The notes under the pieces were generated by a model. The model was given only the letters and a program-made list of their open reading frames with translations, was not told the DNA's origin and did no database searches. This document shows positions 17,188-24,669 of a DNA stretch of 32,866 nucleotides, piece by piece. Both the position numbers and the translations under genes were made by a program. The stretch is from an uncultured Bacilli bacterium (GTDB lineage Bacteria; Bacillota_I; Bacilli_A; RF39; UBA660): positions 1 to 32,866 of the forward strand of contig CANPVK010000005.1 of assembly GCA_947581715.1 (NCBI GenBank). Direction: 5' to 3'. The first letter of the stretch is position 1, and each line of letters starts with the position of its first letter.

Positions 17188-17925
17188 ATGATAGAAAATT
17201 TAAAAATGGACAATTATTTATTTCACAGCATCAAACCTTATCATCTAAAGATAGAAGGCAGTGAAAGTATACATGAAAAATATATAAAATACAGCTGTGA
17301 AATTATGAAAAAAATTTTAAAAACAGGAGCTATATTACCTAGAAATGACTTAAAAAAAATATTAACAGAAGAAGAATATACTATTTTTGAAAAAGACCAT
17401 CACATTAATTGGAATAAAAATAATAACGTATCCATCTCATTTCACCCAAATAAACTTGATTTTAATTCTGATGAAAACGCTTTTGAAACTTATGTTAAAA
17501 GATATCCAACTTTCATTTTAAACACAGAATTATTAAATCATTTATCCATCTGTAAACATCCTTACCGCAAAATGATAGATGAAATTCAAATTGAAGAAAA
17601 AATTCCTACTTCTTATATTGTTGGAATTGCCTTACCAAACATTTATTTAGAAGAACATTTACATGAAATGAAAGAATATATAAAAAAACCTATAAAATGG
17701 GAAAAAAACTATCCTTATTACTTAGATATGATGAAAGAAGATTTAAAAAAAGAAAAAACAGAAAAATTTTTAAAAGATTACTACTTAGAAGTAATTATTT
17801 TAGAAGAAATGTTAAATGAAATAAATTCTAACTTAAGATTGTATCATACTTTAACGGGAATTCCAATTACCTCTAGTAATGAATTACTAATAAAAATAAA
17901 AGAATTACAAAGGCAACTATTTTAA
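17188..17925 (+). CDS. Protein of unknown function, partner of the metallopeptidase
   Basis: I do not recognise this 245-residue protein. It has no signal peptide or membrane helix and is rich in Lys, Glu, Ile and Tyr. The N-terminal part reads NYLFHSI, then KILKTGAILPR and NNVSISFHP, a spacing that loosely recalls ADP-ribosyl-transferase-like folds (a His followed by a serine or threonine, an I-L-x-x-G-I-L helix, then a serine strand). No conserved Arg-Ser-Glu set can be assigned, so this is only a hint. The C-terminal third is helical. It starts one base after the peptidase gene, whose final codons include the GGAG ribosome-binding site, so the two are co-translated. A strong palindromic terminator follows. 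Confidence 0.75.
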   Translation: MIENLKMDNYLFHSIKPYHLKIEGSESIHEKYIKYSCEIMKKILKTGAILPRNDLKKILTEEEYTIFEKDHHINWNKNNNVSISFHPNKLDFNSDENAFETYVKRYPTFILNTELLNHLSICKHPYRKMIDEIQIEEKIPTSYIVGIALPNIYLEEHLHEMKEYIKKPIKWEKNYPYYLDMMKEDLKKEKTEKFLKDYYLEVIILEEMLNEINSNLRLYHTLTGIPITSSNELLIKIKELQRQLF

Positions 17926-17934
17926 AAAAACTTA

Positions 17935-17970
17935 AAAGATACTAAAAATTTTTAGTATCTTTCTCTTTTT
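17935..17970. terminator. Convergent-gene terminator, perfect 28-base palindrome
   Basis: AAAGATACTAAAAA is followed directly by its complement, and then by TTCTCTTTTTT on the plus strand. It closes the plus-strand operon ending at 17925. It also lies 40 bp past the stop of the minus-strand lectin-like gene, so it may serve both. Confidence 0.85.
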
Positions 17971-18000
17971 TACCTTATCAATAAATGATGATCTACACAA

Positions 18001-19794
18001 CTATGGTATCAAAACAATACGAAAAGAAACAATAGGATCTGCACCACCGAGATAATGTCCAAATGCGAAAACACCAGTCATCACACCATCATACCAAAGA
18101 CCTCCACGAAAAAACCAGGGAAGAGATGAAAAAATAAAGTCAGCATAATCTTTATACCAACTACTTTTACTACGTAAATACTTATCTGGATCCTCTTCCT
18201 GACCAAATGGTCCCATCTCTCCTGTTGCATCTCCTAAAATTCGATTATTATATTGTAAACTGATGGTAGTTGTATAATTATCATAATATTTTTTCCATTT
18301 TTCATCATTGAAAAATTCTGGATAATTGTTAGTAATTTCACTATTTCCTCCAAAATACGTTGCATTAATGGTATATCCCATCACATATTCCCAAGCTCCT
18401 CCACTCATATCATAAACCCCTGTGATATTTCCAGTGGTAGAGGCATGATATCCTTCTATCGTATTATACATTTTTGTATTTGTCCCATTTTTATTGAGTT
18501 CTGTACCTTCTACATGATTTTCCGGCATATCCTCTCCATTATTATATCCTAATGTTGGTTCTTCTGTTCCTGCATAGCCTGTAATAAGAGATTTATTATT
18601 ATTGATCCTTACACTTTCGTGAGAACCATATTTAGAATGTTGTAGGTAGGCTACTGCTCCCCATTCGGTATTCTTCATCATATGACTCTCTTCATTTCTT
18701 AAATATTCATAGGATGCTTGAAATGCATTTCCGATACTAATATTTCTCCAACTATAAACATTTGGTTTAATGATGATTTTATCTGATTTTGCTTCATTGA
18801 TTTGAGCCTCTGTTGTTTGTTTTGCTCCCTCATATCCTGTTTCAAACTTTCCTACCCAAAATCCGTTTCCTCCAAATGCTAAAAAGGCTGGATGTGTCAT
18901 ATAATTTCCTTTTTGACAAGAACCTATAGAGCCTGCTATTCTTGGGGTTAGACACTCTCCTACTATTTTATCCGAAGTATTAGTAATTCCAAACTGTATC
19001 TCAATTGTTGGTGGTTTATCGGTTGTAAAACTTGTTAAATTACTATATTCTTCTATATTAAATAACTGATATTTATACTTTGGTATCCAAACAAAATAAC
19101 TTTCTATGTCACTCTCTGGTATTACTTCATCATTTTCATACTTTTTATTCTCATCTTTTAATACTACCGCATTTGCCCATCTCTTGTTTTCATATTGATA
19201 CCAAATATCATATAAATTAGCTTTCTTTACAGTTCCATCATCCGCAAGTTTTACTGGAATTAAGTGATCTGTTAATTCTGGATTTGCTCCATTTAAAATA
19301 TTTTCTGCATAATAAGATATTTCTGATATATGATATCCTTTTTTTAATGCTAAATCATGATTCTGGAATCCCCCTTCTACTCCAAAAGTAATCGTTTGAT
19401 CTTGATTAGAATAATTACGAATATAAATGGTTATCTTCTTTTTCCCACTAGCTTCTATCTCTCCAGTTGGCAAATCCGTTGTATTACTTGTATACCCAAT
19501 ATCGAACTGAGCAGAATTATTTTCTATTTCATAAAATAATTCATATTCCGAACCAATCGTATTCAAAGAAGTAACAGTAATTACTATTTCTTTTGTGGTA
19601 CTAGCTGGTATTATAACCTGATGATTTACTAGATCACTACTTTCTAATTGATAATCCAAAGTTCCTACTACCAAATTTAATTTCCCATGTTCTTCGATTT
19701 GATGTGTAAAAAAGGCATAAGAATAGTAAGCAGTAGATATCAAGAAAATAAATAATATCAATAAACTAAAATAAATCATTTTCTTTTTCATCAT
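18001..19794 (-). CDS. Exported protein with C-type-lectin/FGE-like C-terminal domain; possible DGR target
   Basis: The 597-residue protein has an N-terminal hydrophobic segment (about residues 5-27) that is a signal peptide or anchor. A beta-rich domain follows (about 35-150, KLNLVVGTLDYQLESSDL onwards), then a long domain with ESYFVWIPKYKYQLF, GFWVGKFETGYEG, EWGAVAYLQHSKYG, GVYDMSGGAWEYVMG and a final FFRGGLWYDG ... SFRIVLIP. This set is typical of formylglycine-generating-enzyme/C-type-lectin folds, which are used as variable ligand-binding surfaces in diversity-generating retroelements. The catalytic role of true FGE is not suggested. Two consecutive ATGs are possible (19794 or 19791). 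The AGGT ribosome-binding site touches the first, so the second is favoured. It is a single-gene unit on the minus strand, next to the plus-strand accessory block. Confidence 0.75.
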   Translation of the reverse strand: MMKKKMIYFSLLILFIFLISTAYYSYAFFTHQIEEHGKLNLVVGTLDYQLESSDLVNHQVIIPASTTKEIVITVTSLNTIGSEYELFYEIENNSAQFDIGYTSNTTDLPTGEIEASGKKKITIYIRNYSNQDQTITFGVEGGFQNHDLALKKGYHISEISYYAENILNGANPELTDHLIPVKLADDGTVKKANLYDIWYQYENKRWANAVVLKDENKKYENDEVIPESDIESYFVWIPKYKYQLFNIEEYSNLTSFTTDKPPTIEIQFGITNTSDKIVGECLTPRIAGSIGSCQKGNYMTHPAFLAFGGNGFWVGKFETGYEGAKQTTEAQINEAKSDKIIIKPNVYSWRNISIGNAFQASYEYLRNEESHMMKNTEWGAVAYLQHSKYGSHESVRINNNKSLITGYAGTEEPTLGYNNGEDMPENHVEGTELNKNGTNTKMYNTIEGYHASTTGNITGVYDMSGGAWEYVMGYTINATYFGGNSEITNNYPEFFNDEKWKKYYDNYTTTISLQYNNRILGDATGEMGPFGQEEDPDKYLRSKSSWYKDYADFIFSSLPWFFRGGLWYDGVMTGVFAFGHYLGGADPIVSFRIVLIP

Positions 19795-19880
19795 ACCTAA
19801 CCTAGTTTTTAAGTAATGTACTTAAAAACTAAAGAATAAATAAAAAAACTTTATTCTATATTAGATATATGAATATATCT
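19795..19880 (-). promoter_or_regulatory. Leader of the lectin-like gene, with three successive dyads
   Basis: The 300-bp gap 19795-20094 has no gene. Reading towards the lectin-like start on the minus strand there are three dyads. AGATATAT/ATATATCT spans 19863-19880 with a two-base centre. AGAATAAA/TTTATTCT spans 19833-19857. A 13-bp stem with a three-base loop, TAGTTTTTAAGTA and complement, spans 19803-19831 and ends eight bases before the start codon. I found no convincing -35/-10 pair. The dyads may be operators or a structured 5' leader. Confidence 0.5.
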
Positions 19881-19956
19881 GATCATTTTTAAGAAAAAAT
19901 AAATTTTAAAGAGAATTCATAATATATTAGAGAAATATGGCTTTTCTAAAAATAAA

Positions 19957-19990
19957 AAAGGATTTAAGTACATTACTTAAATCCTTTCTA
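19957..19990 (-). terminator. Terminator downstream of rlmH (14-bp stem)
   Basis: AAAGGATTTAAGTA and its complement form a 14-bp stem with a three-base loop, followed on the minus strand by TTTTTTATTTTT. It lies about 105 bp past the rlmH stop. The core TTAAGTA-loop-TACTTAA is shared, in opposite orientation, with the dyad at 19803-19831. Confidence 0.75.
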
Positions 19991-20094
19991 TTTTTCTATT
20001 TTTAGTATAGCATACCTATTATCTATTGTCTAGTTTTTAAAATGACTTCTATACCAATACAAAGATATTCATCATTCTTTCATAAAGCAAAAAA

Positions 20095-20550
20095 CTATTT
20101 ATGGTATTTTTCATGATTTAAAATTTTATAACTCCTAAAAATCTGTTCTAATAATAAAATTCGAAAGAGTTGATGAGGAAAAGTCATAGAAGAAAAAGAT
20201 AAATGAAACTGTGCCCTTTCTTTCAAATCTGGATGTATCCCATAAGAACCACCAATTAAAAAAGTAATATCACTATGGGATAAAAAGATTTGATCTAATT
20301 TCTGAGAGAATTCCATAGAAGATAACATCTTTCCTTCTATTTCTAAAGTTATCAAATATTCCTTACCCGTTAAATGTCTTAATATTTCTTCTTTTTCTCT
20401 TTCTAAAGCGATTTTCTCCTCATCAATCATACAATCAGGTACTTCTATGATTGATAAATTTGTATACTTCTGAATTCTTTTATAATATTCCGCTTGGGCT
20501 TCTTTCCAATAACCTTCTTTTAATTTTCCAACACAAATAATGCGAATCAT
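20095..20550 (-). CDS. rlmH: 23S rRNA (pseudouridine1915-N3)-methyltransferase RlmH
   Basis: The 151-residue protein matches RlmH in full length (usually 155-160). RlmH is a SPOUT-fold dimeric methyltransferase that modifies pseudouridine 1915 in helix 69 of 23S rRNA using S-adenosylmethionine. The start MIRIICVGKLKEGYWK, the SAM-binding loop FLIGGSYGIH, and the C-terminal FPHQLFRILLLEQIFRSYKILNHEKYHK are diagnostic. The stop of walJ lies two bases before this start and GAGGT lies five bases ahead, so it is the last gene of the gdpP-like/rplI/dnaB/M23/walJ run. In staphylococci the 3' end of this gene is the SCCmec attachment site; no recombinase or att-like repeat is seen here. Confidence 0.97.
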   Translation of the reverse strand: MIRIICVGKLKEGYWKEAQAEYYKRIQKYTNLSIIEVPDCMIDEEKIALEREKEEILRHLTGKEYLITLEIEGKMLSSMEFSQKLDQIFLSHSDITFLIGGSYGIHPDLKERAQFHLSFSSMTFPHQLFRILLLEQIFRSYKILNHEKYHK

Positions 20551-20551
20551 T

Positions 20552-21310
20552 TTAAACCTCTATTTCTTCCAAAGATTCATATTGTTTAGCGACCAAAATT
20601 CGTTTAAAAATCTGATTTGCTTCTAATAAATCATGAGTAGTTTGAAAAGCTAACTCTTCTGTATTATTATTTTCACTAATATGTGCTAAAACAATACATT
20701 TTGTTTTCTCACCTACTAATTTCAATAAATAACCAGCTGTTGTAGCATTAGATAAATGACCTTTATCCCCAACTACTCTCTGTTTTAAAATATAAGGGTA
20801 ATCTCCTTCCATTAACATTTCTTCATCATGATTACTTTCAATAATATAAACCTCTTTATTTTGCATGAATGGAAAATATCGTTCATTAATATAACCAGTA
20901 TCGGTAATATAAACACAAGAATGTTGATTTTCTTCTAAAATAAACCCTACTCCTTCCACATCATGTGAAATACGAATCAACCGGATGGATAAATCTCCTA
21001 TTGCAAAATAATCTTGATAATAAAGAAATTGATTACTTGGTATCTTTTTGCCTAATTCCACGGCCATTTCTTCTAAAATATAAACTTTGGCATTTGTTTT
21101 CTTTAAAAAAGAAGCAAGTCCTTTCATATGATCACCATGAGTATGGGTTAAAAAAACAAAGGAAATATCTTGGGGAGTTAAGTTGACTTTCTCTAGTTCC
21201 GAAGCTAAGCTTTGATAAGGAATTCCTAAATCAATTAAGAAAGAAAAGGAATCAGTCTGTACTAACGTAGAATTTCCTTTCGAACCACTTGCTAATACTT
21301 TAACTTTCAT
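20552..21310 (-). CDS. walJ: MBL-fold metallohydrolase of the WalJ/YycJ family
   Basis: The 252-residue protein starts MKVKVLASGSKGNSTLVQTDSFSFLIDLG and has the metal-binding THTHGDHMKGL motif, plus later ligands in ISHDVEGVGF, YITDTGYI and VLAHISENN. These are the marks of the WalJ (YycJ/VicX) branch of the metallo-beta-lactamase fold, proposed to act as an exonuclease or phosphodiesterase in DNA processing. In Bacilli walJ closes the walRKHIJ operon and is followed by rlmH, as it is here. The walR, walK, walH and walI genes are not present upstream; an M23 peptidase gene overlaps the start by one base instead. The length is slightly below the usual 260-265 residues. Confidence 0.93.
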   Translation of the reverse strand: MKVKVLASGSKGNSTLVQTDSFSFLIDLGIPYQSLASELEKVNLTPQDISFVFLTHTHGDHMKGLASFLKKTNAKVYILEEMAVELGKKIPSNQFLYYQDYFAIGDLSIRLIRISHDVEGVGFILEENQHSCVYITDTGYINERYFPFMQNKEVYIIESNHDEEMLMEGDYPYILKQRVVGDKGHLSNATTAGYLLKLVGEKTKCIVLAHISENNNTEELAFQTTHDLLEANQIFKRILVAKQYESLEEIEV

Positions 21311-22854
21311 TATCTAAAAATGGTAGTAAGTGGATTCATTGCTACCCCTCCTCGAAATGGATAACCATTATATAAACCAAAATGTAAATGTACACCAAAA
21401 GCATATCCTGTTTTCCCCATTGTACCAATTAAATCATTTGCCATCACAATATCTCCTACCCTTTTCGTTCTAGAAGCCATATGAGCATATATCGTATAAT
21501 AACCGTTTTGATGTTTAATAATAATATAGTTTCCGTTTGTATCTGTATAACCAGATTCTACTACTAACCCATTATTAGCAGCTCGAATAGCACTACCATA
21601 CCCACAACCACTAATATCTAGTCCTTCATGTTGTTTCTGCCAACGATAACCATATCCACTACTAATAGAATTACAAGTAGCTGGCCATACCCAACTTCCT
21701 ATACCAACAGGTACATCAATATTAGGAGTTACTACTTGATAATGTCTCGTTCCTCTTACCACAACTTTATTAATAGAAGGAACCAACTCTACATTTTTTA
21801 CATTCACAATATCTTTAATTTCACCATTAATTAGCTGAACTTTTGTCGTAACTAATTCCACACCTGCTTGTCCTGCTTGTTCTACTTTTTCATATCCTAC
21901 ATATTGAGTTGGATCATCTTTATATACTGTCTGAATAGGAGTAGACTCTCTAGCTACTCTATGTTCTATTTCAACTAAATCAAACTGAGGAATAATAATA
22001 CCAAGCTTCACTACTTGTCCTGGATAAAGCAAATCTTGACTAGTTTTAAATTCGTTATTAGCAATTAAAAATTCTTCTACAGAAAGCTTATTTTCTTCCG
22101 CAATTGTAGCAATTGTATCACCCGGTTTAACGGTATAATTCTTTTGTTCTTCCAAAGTACCAAATAATAAAAACTTACTTAATTCATCTTCTGATAAATA
22201 AATTTTTTCTCCAGCAGGAATACGTTCTTGCGAAATTGTAATATCGTTTTCAATATATAAATTTTCTAATAAGCTACCTTCTTCATTTTCTTCTAATTCC
22301 TCTTGGGTATCATTCAAATATTCTTCATAAACAATTGGATCAATAAAAGCTGTAATAGTTTTATCAACAGAATTCGTAAATACATCTTTATCTAAAACAT
22401 AAAGTGTTAAATCATCAGTTTTTGTAACTGTACCATCCTCATTATTTTTTTCTAATCCTTGAATAAAAATCTTATATCCATCAATCGTAAAGGAAGAAGT
22501 TCCCTTTAAATCAATAATTTTTTGATAAACTTCCTGCGTAGTAGAAATTTCTTCATCATAAGTAATTTCTTTCACAATATCTAAATCATTAGGAGCATAA
22601 ACACGATCAACTTGATACATTTGTTTTAATTGATTTTGAGTGCTATCGATATAATTTTCTAAATCTTTTTTCGATTCAATAATACCAATAGATTCTCCCG
22701 CTAAATAAACATGATAAAGCTGTCTGGGAGCAGATTTTAAGGAAGATATTCCTAATATTTTATTAGAAAATGTATTAGGATTAGAACCAAATAAAATAAG
22801 AAAACAAGAAATCAAAAGCGAAATCCCTATCACTAGTATCTGTTTTTTATTCAT
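21310..22854 (-). CDS. Membrane-anchored M23 peptidoglycan endopeptidase with LysM and G5 domains
   Basis: The ORF track starts at 22872. The ATG at 22854 is better, with GGAGG five bases ahead, giving 514 residues starting MNKKQILVIGISLLI. A signal-anchor helix (about 5-25) is followed by a long extracellular region. LysM follows (NYTVKPGDTIATIAEENKLSVEEFL and YPGQVVKLG, about 240-285), then a G5-like domain (about 290-380, IEHRVARESTPIQTVYKDD to RGTR). A C-terminal M23 domain holds the zinc motifs HEGLDIS and HLHFG, with the YAHM strand. It would cut peptidoglycan cross-links outside the cell. The dnaB stop overlaps this start by eight bases and the walJ start overlaps its stop, so it is embedded in the operon. 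M23 enzymes are known WalRK targets in other Bacilli. Confidence 0.92.
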   Translation of the reverse strand: MNKKQILVIGISLLISCFLILFGSNPNTFSNKILGISSLKSAPRQLYHVYLAGESIGIIESKKDLENYIDSTQNQLKQMYQVDRVYAPNDLDIVKEITYDEEISTTQEVYQKIIDLKGTSSFTIDGYKIFIQGLEKNNEDGTVTKTDDLTLYVLDKDVFTNSVDKTITAFIDPIVYEEYLNDTQEELEENEEGSLLENLYIENDITISQERIPAGEKIYLSEDELSKFLLFGTLEEQKNYTVKPGDTIATIAEENKLSVEEFLIANNEFKTSQDLLYPGQVVKLGIIIPQFDLVEIEHRVARESTPIQTVYKDDPTQYVGYEKVEQAGQAGVELVTTKVQLINGEIKDIVNVKNVELVPSINKVVVRGTRHYQVVTPNIDVPVGIGSWVWPATCNSISSGYGYRWQKQHEGLDISGCGYGSAIRAANNGLVVESGYTDTNGNYIIIKHQNGYYTIYAHMASRTKRVGDIVMANDLIGTMGKTGYAFGVHLHFGLYNGYPFRGGVAMNPLTTIFR

Positions 22855-24208
22855 GATTACCTCCTTCATCATTTTTGATAAAATTTAAAAAAGTGCTAGT
22901 ATTTTTACGAAACAATAAATCTATTTTTCCGGTAGTACCTTGACGATGTTTTCCAATAATTAATTCACTTAGACTAGGGTCTGGTGCATCTCCAGAATCT
23001 TTTGGAGTTTGATAATAATCATCACGATATAATAAAGCTACAATATCGGCATCCTGCTCAATGGATCCAGATTCTCTTAAATCGCTCATTTTAGGTCTTT
23101 TATCTTCACGAGATTCTACACCACGTGATAACTGAGCTAAGGCTACAACTGGAATTTTTAATTCCATTGCCATCTTTTTGAGATTTCTAGAAATATCCGT
23201 AATTTCTGCTTGACGATTATTTCCATAATTTCCTCCCATGGTTAGAAGTTGTAGGTGGTCAATGATGACTAAGTCTAACCCATCTTCACTAGTAGCCAAA
23301 CGCCTACATTTTGATTTAATATCACCAACAGTAACACTAACATCATCGGAAATATAAAGTTTTGCATTCGCGAGTTGGCTTTTGGCTTCTGTTACTCTTT
23401 TCCAATCGTCATTTAATAAATTTCCACTAGTTAACTTCATTCCATCAATCTGTCCTAAAGAAGAAATCATACGGCTAGCCAATTGTTCCGCACCCATTTC
23501 TAAAGAAAAGATGGCTACTGTTTTATGAGATTGGATTGCCGCATTAGTGGCAAGATTCAAAGCAAAAGCAGTTTTTCCCATAGCCGGACGGGCTGCTAAA
23601 ATAATTAATTGATTTTCATGAAGTCCAGAAGTAATACGGTCTAATTCATACCAACCTGTGGAAATTCCAGTAACTTCTCCTTTGGAAGAAGCTAACTTTT
23701 CCAAATTTTCTTGTACTTCTGTTAATACTTCTTGAATCGGTCTAAATTCAGAAGAGCGACGATTTTTAATAATTCCAACAATCTTACTTTCTACTTGATC
23801 TAAAATATCACTAACCTCTCCATCGTGTTCATAAGCTAAAGTCGCAATATCAGTAGAAGTTTGAATAACACTTCTTAACATATAATTATCTTCTACAATT
23901 TGAATATAAGAATCAATATTAGCAGCAGTAGGAACGGTATTAATTAATTCTGTTAAATATTCTACCCCACCAACTTCATTCAAATTTTTACTTTGATTTA
24001 ATGCTGCCGTAATAGTCGTAATATCAATAGGTTCTTTTTTATCATGCAAATCCACAATGGTTTGAAAAATAATACCATGTTTTTCTAAATAAAAAGATCC
24101 TGCAAATAATTTATCTACTGCTTTTTCAATTGCTAGAGGAGATAAAAACATTGCTCCCAAAACAGATTGTTCAGCGACATCATCATGAGGAATTGTTTTC
24201 ATAGCCAT
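22847..24208 (-). CDS. dnaB: Replicative DNA helicase DnaB
   Basis: The 453-residue protein is a complete DnaB helicase, the hexameric motor that unwinds DNA at the replication fork (called DnaC in B. subtilis). The N-terminal domain starts with PHDDVAEQSVLGAMFLS. The RecA-like domain has Walker A ARPAMGKTAFAL (about 206-217), IFSLEMGAEQLASRM, Walker B DLVIIDHLQLL, VVALAQLSRGVE and DLRESGSIEQDADI. GAGGTG lies six bases ahead of the start. It lies ten bases downstream of rplI, in the conserved gdpP-rplI-dnaB order of Bacillota. No intein or insertion is present. Confidence 0.97.
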   Translation of the reverse strand: MAMKTIPHDDVAEQSVLGAMFLSPLAIEKAVDKLFAGSFYLEKHGIIFQTIVDLHDKKEPIDITTITAALNQSKNLNEVGGVEYLTELINTVPTAANIDSYIQIVEDNYMLRSVIQTSTDIATLAYEHDGEVSDILDQVESKIVGIIKNRRSSEFRPIQEVLTEVQENLEKLASSKGEVTGISTGWYELDRITSGLHENQLIILAARPAMGKTAFALNLATNAAIQSHKTVAIFSLEMGAEQLASRMISSLGQIDGMKLTSGNLLNDDWKRVTEAKSQLANAKLYISDDVSVTVGDIKSKCRRLATSEDGLDLVIIDHLQLLTMGGNYGNNRQAEITDISRNLKKMAMELKIPVVALAQLSRGVESREDKRPKMSDLRESGSIEQDADIVALLYRDDYYQTPKDSGDAPDPSLSELIIGKHRQGTTGKIDLLFRKNTSTFLNFIKNDEGGNHE

Positions 24209-24218
24209 AATATCACCT

Positions 24219-24659
24219 CTATTTTACTAATTGAACTTTTAACTCAGCTACAATATCCTTATATAAGTGAATATGTACTTTATGAAATCCTAAAGATTGT
24301 AAAAAAGTAATTAGTTCTATTTGTTTTTTATCAAAAGAAAATCCTTTTTTCCCTAATTCTTCTTTGATTTGTTTTACACTAATACTTCCAAAAACACGAT
24401 CTTTTTCACCCGTTTTCACTTTAAAAACTAAAGTTAACTTTTCTAATTCTTGTTTTAATTTTTCTGCTTCCAAAGAAAGTTGTTTTTCTTCTTCCATCTT
24501 TTCTTGTCTTTCTTTTTCAACAAGCTTTAAATTCTTTTCCGTATAAGCAACGGCATACCCATTTTTGATTAAATAATTTTGCGCATATCCGTCTTTTACT
24601 TCTTGAATTTCTCCTTTTTTAGCCTGTTTTTTGAAATCTTTGACAAAAATAACTTTCAT
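24219..24659 (-). CDS. rplI: 50S ribosomal protein L9
   Basis: The 146-residue protein has the L9 N-terminal domain, starting MKVIFVKDFKKQAKKGEIQEVKDGYAQNYLI, with the conserved GYAxNYLI segment. A long basic and acidic connecting helix (about 45-80) and the C-terminal RNA-binding domain (FGSISVKQIKEEL onwards) follow. It binds 23S rRNA near the L1 stalk and helps keep reading frame. The start has AGGAGG seven bases upstream. It lies ten bases downstream of the mini-GdpP gene and ten bases upstream of dnaB. Confidence 0.97.
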   Translation of the reverse strand: MKVIFVKDFKKQAKKGEIQEVKDGYAQNYLIKNGYAVAYTEKNLKLVEKERQEKMEEEKQLSLEAEKLKQELEKLTLVFKVKTGEKDRVFGSISVKQIKEELGKKGFSFDKKQIELITFLQSLGFHKVHIHLYKDIVAELKVQLVK

Positions 24660-24669
24660 ACAAAACCTC

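Noticed and set aside
18001-19794. Lectin-like protein as an active formylglycine-generating enzyme
   Set aside because: It has an export signal, only one or two Cys, and no sulfatase partner in context; the fold is shared but catalysis is not supported.
20060-20110. rlmH 3' end as a possible SCC-type attachment site next to accessory genes
   Set aside because: The end reads similar to the attachment core (TACCATAAATAG), but no ccr recombinase and no second copy as a direct repeat were seen in the window.
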